Below, one piece after another: positions 37,858 to 40,163 of a DNA stretch of 40,163 nt. The stretch spans positions 1-40,163 of the forward strand of contig JAKAHJ010000003.1 in the NCBI GenBank assembly GCA_021815055.1, read 5' to 3'. Below the pieces are notes generated by a model, which saw only the letters and a list, made by a program, of their open reading frames with translations, did no database searches and had not been told where the DNA came from. The stretch's first letter is position 1. Each line of letters begins with the position of its first letter. The stretch is from Pseudomonadota bacterium (GTDB taxonomy: Bacteria; Pseudomonadota; Alphaproteobacteria; Rhizobiales; Xanthobacteraceae). A program made the position numbers and the translations under genes.

Positions 37858-38616
37858 TCAGTGCAAATCGGCAGTCGCGGCGCCCAGCATCACGCCGGGC
37901 TTGGCGTCGGGTCCGCCCTGCACAAGGACGACCACGTGGTCGATGTCCTTGAGCGAATAGTGATCGCCGGCAAGATTTGTCACCGGCAGCGTGAACGTCT
38001 CGGCCTTGCCGTTCCACTCGCCGAGCTTCACCCAGTTTCGCACCACGTTGGTATAGGTCAGCGTGCGGCCGCGATTTTCGCCGCGGCCGATTGTGACGGG
38101 CACTTTGCCGCTGATCGGGCAAAGCCAGACCTCGCCGTGCCGCCGCGCATCTTTTGCGTCCGGCACGTTCACGACGATCTTGCCGTCGGCAACCGAAATC
38201 GCGACCGGCAATACGAGCGGCTTGGCTACGCTGTCCGTCTTCGCGATCGCGTCTTCGATCGCGGTCCTGTCGCTGCCGAGCACATGCATGACACCGTTCA
38301 CCACGACTTGCGGCGTGTAGACCGCGCGGTCGCCGCGCGCTTCGGCATAGGCGCGCTGCCGTGAGGAGTGGGCATGCAGCGCAAGCGTGTCCTTCCAGCC
38401 GAGATAGTCCCAGTAATCGACCGGCAGGCTCATCGTCAGCAGCGTGGGGTCGCCCGCCAGTTTGCCCATGAGCTTGTCGGCAGCCGGGCAGGACGAACAG
38501 CCCTGGCTGGTGAACAGCTCGATGACGGCGCGTAACCCGGCGGCACGAGCCGCCGGGATCGAAGCCGCAGTGCCGAAAATAAGCGCGGCCGCGAAGGCGA
38601 TGTGGCGATACTTCAT
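37858..38616 (-). CDS. DUF1223 thioredoxin-like secreted protein
   Basis: A 252-residue DUF1223 protein. Residues 1 to about 26 are a signal peptide (MKYRHIAFAAALIFGTAASI, cleavage near ARA-AG), so it is periplasmic. The thioredoxin-like start holds Cys40 and Cys43 (VIELFTSQGCSSCPAADKL), a redox CxxC; the conserved WDYLGWKD and TPQVVVNG (cis-Pro strand) follow, then a beta-rich C-terminal domain. The exact substrate is unknown. The ATG at 38616 is preceded by GGGA and gives the expected signal peptide; a frame open to 38643 adds nine residues. It lies downstream of acnA on the same strand, separated by hairpins at 38645-38697. Confidence 0.9.
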   Translation of the reverse strand: MKYRHIAFAAALIFGTAASIPAARAAGLRAVIELFTSQGCSSCPAADKLMGKLAGDPTLLTMSLPVDYWDYLGWKDTLALHAHSSRQRAYAEARGDRAVYTPQVVVNGVMHVLGSDRTAIEDAIAKTDSVAKPLVLPVAISVADGKIVVNVPDAKDARRHGEVWLCPISGKVPVTIGRGENRGRTLTYTNVVRNWVKLGEWNGKAETFTLPVTNLAGDHYSLKDIDHVVVLVQGGPDAKPGVMLGAATADLH

Positions 38617-38644
38617 GACGGTCCCACGTTCCCCTGCCCGCAAA

Positions 38645-38697
38645 CCGCCTTATAAGGCGGCGCACCGATCACCCGCCACTCACTTCGTGGTGAGTGG
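38645..38697. other. Two hairpins between acnA and the DUF1223 gene
   Basis: A 16-base perfect palindrome CCGCCTTATAAGGCGG (38645-38660), and an 8-bp stem CCACTCAC / GTGAGTGG (38676-38683, 38690-38697). Neither is followed by a T run on the minus strand. They may stabilise the acnA transcript or bind a regulator upstream of the DUF1223 gene. Confidence 0.55.
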
Positions 38698-38730
38698 TTG
38701 ATGCGGCAAGCCGAAGATCGTTAACGCCGG

Positions 38731-40163
<1,433 letters not shown>

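Overview
The window is about 65% G+C chromosomal DNA from an alphaproteobacterium, most likely a member of the Hyphomicrobiales (Rhizobiales) in the Bradyrhizobium / Xanthobacteraceae neighbourhood. This rests on the gene orders atpHAGDC next to priA and xerC, and mdh-sucCD-odhAB-lpd next to zapE, on alphaproteobacterial families (DUF2794, DUF1223, DUF4337), and on the many palindromic intergenic repeats typical of this order. The species is not identifiable by reading alone. Most of the window is housekeeping and well conserved.

Layout. 1-1658: start of an EamA-type transporter, divergent from a cytosine-deaminase-like amidohydrolase. 1818-3094: an AT-richer two-gene islet of unknown function, followed by about 590 gene-free, repeat-rich bases. 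3687-6799: two overlapping MoeA-type genes, the second fused to a periplasmic-binding-protein-like domain. 6946-12083: the F1 part of ATP synthase (minus strand, atpHAGDC). 12401-17298: a DMT transporter, priA, and divergent xerC with a DUF4337 membrane protein. 17521-27283: TCA-cycle cluster on the minus strand (mdh, sucC, sucD, odhA, odhB, lpdA). It is interrupted between odhB and lpdA by a DUF4160/DUF2442 toxin-antitoxin-like pair bounded by 97-bp direct repeats made from the 3' end of odhB. 27544-31913: DUF1003 protein, zapE, an acetyltransferase, thpR and an arylesterase. 31912-35305: a LolD/YbbA-like ABC ATPase and its large FtsX-type permease. 35342-38616: Bax-inhibitor-1 family protein with a strong promoter and a structured leader, a second acetyltransferase, DUF2794, a candidate small RNA and a DUF1223 thioredoxin-like protein. 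38731-end: aconitase (acnA), 5' part outside the window.

The unusual signal lies in the non-coding and mobile DNA. At least a dozen palindromic repeat elements of several families sit between genes. Three have invaded genes: one lies in frame inside atpG, one has rewritten the ATPase/permease junction near 32.6-32.8 kb, and one supplies the C-terminus of the 36.4-kb acetyltransferase. The odhB 3'-end duplication around the DUF4160/DUF2442 pair looks like an islet captured at a gene end that rebuilt its host gene. A gene-free plus-strand segment at 37.6-37.8 kb ends in a textbook intrinsic terminator and probably encodes an RNA. No tRNA, rRNA, CRISPR array, transposase or prophage was seen.
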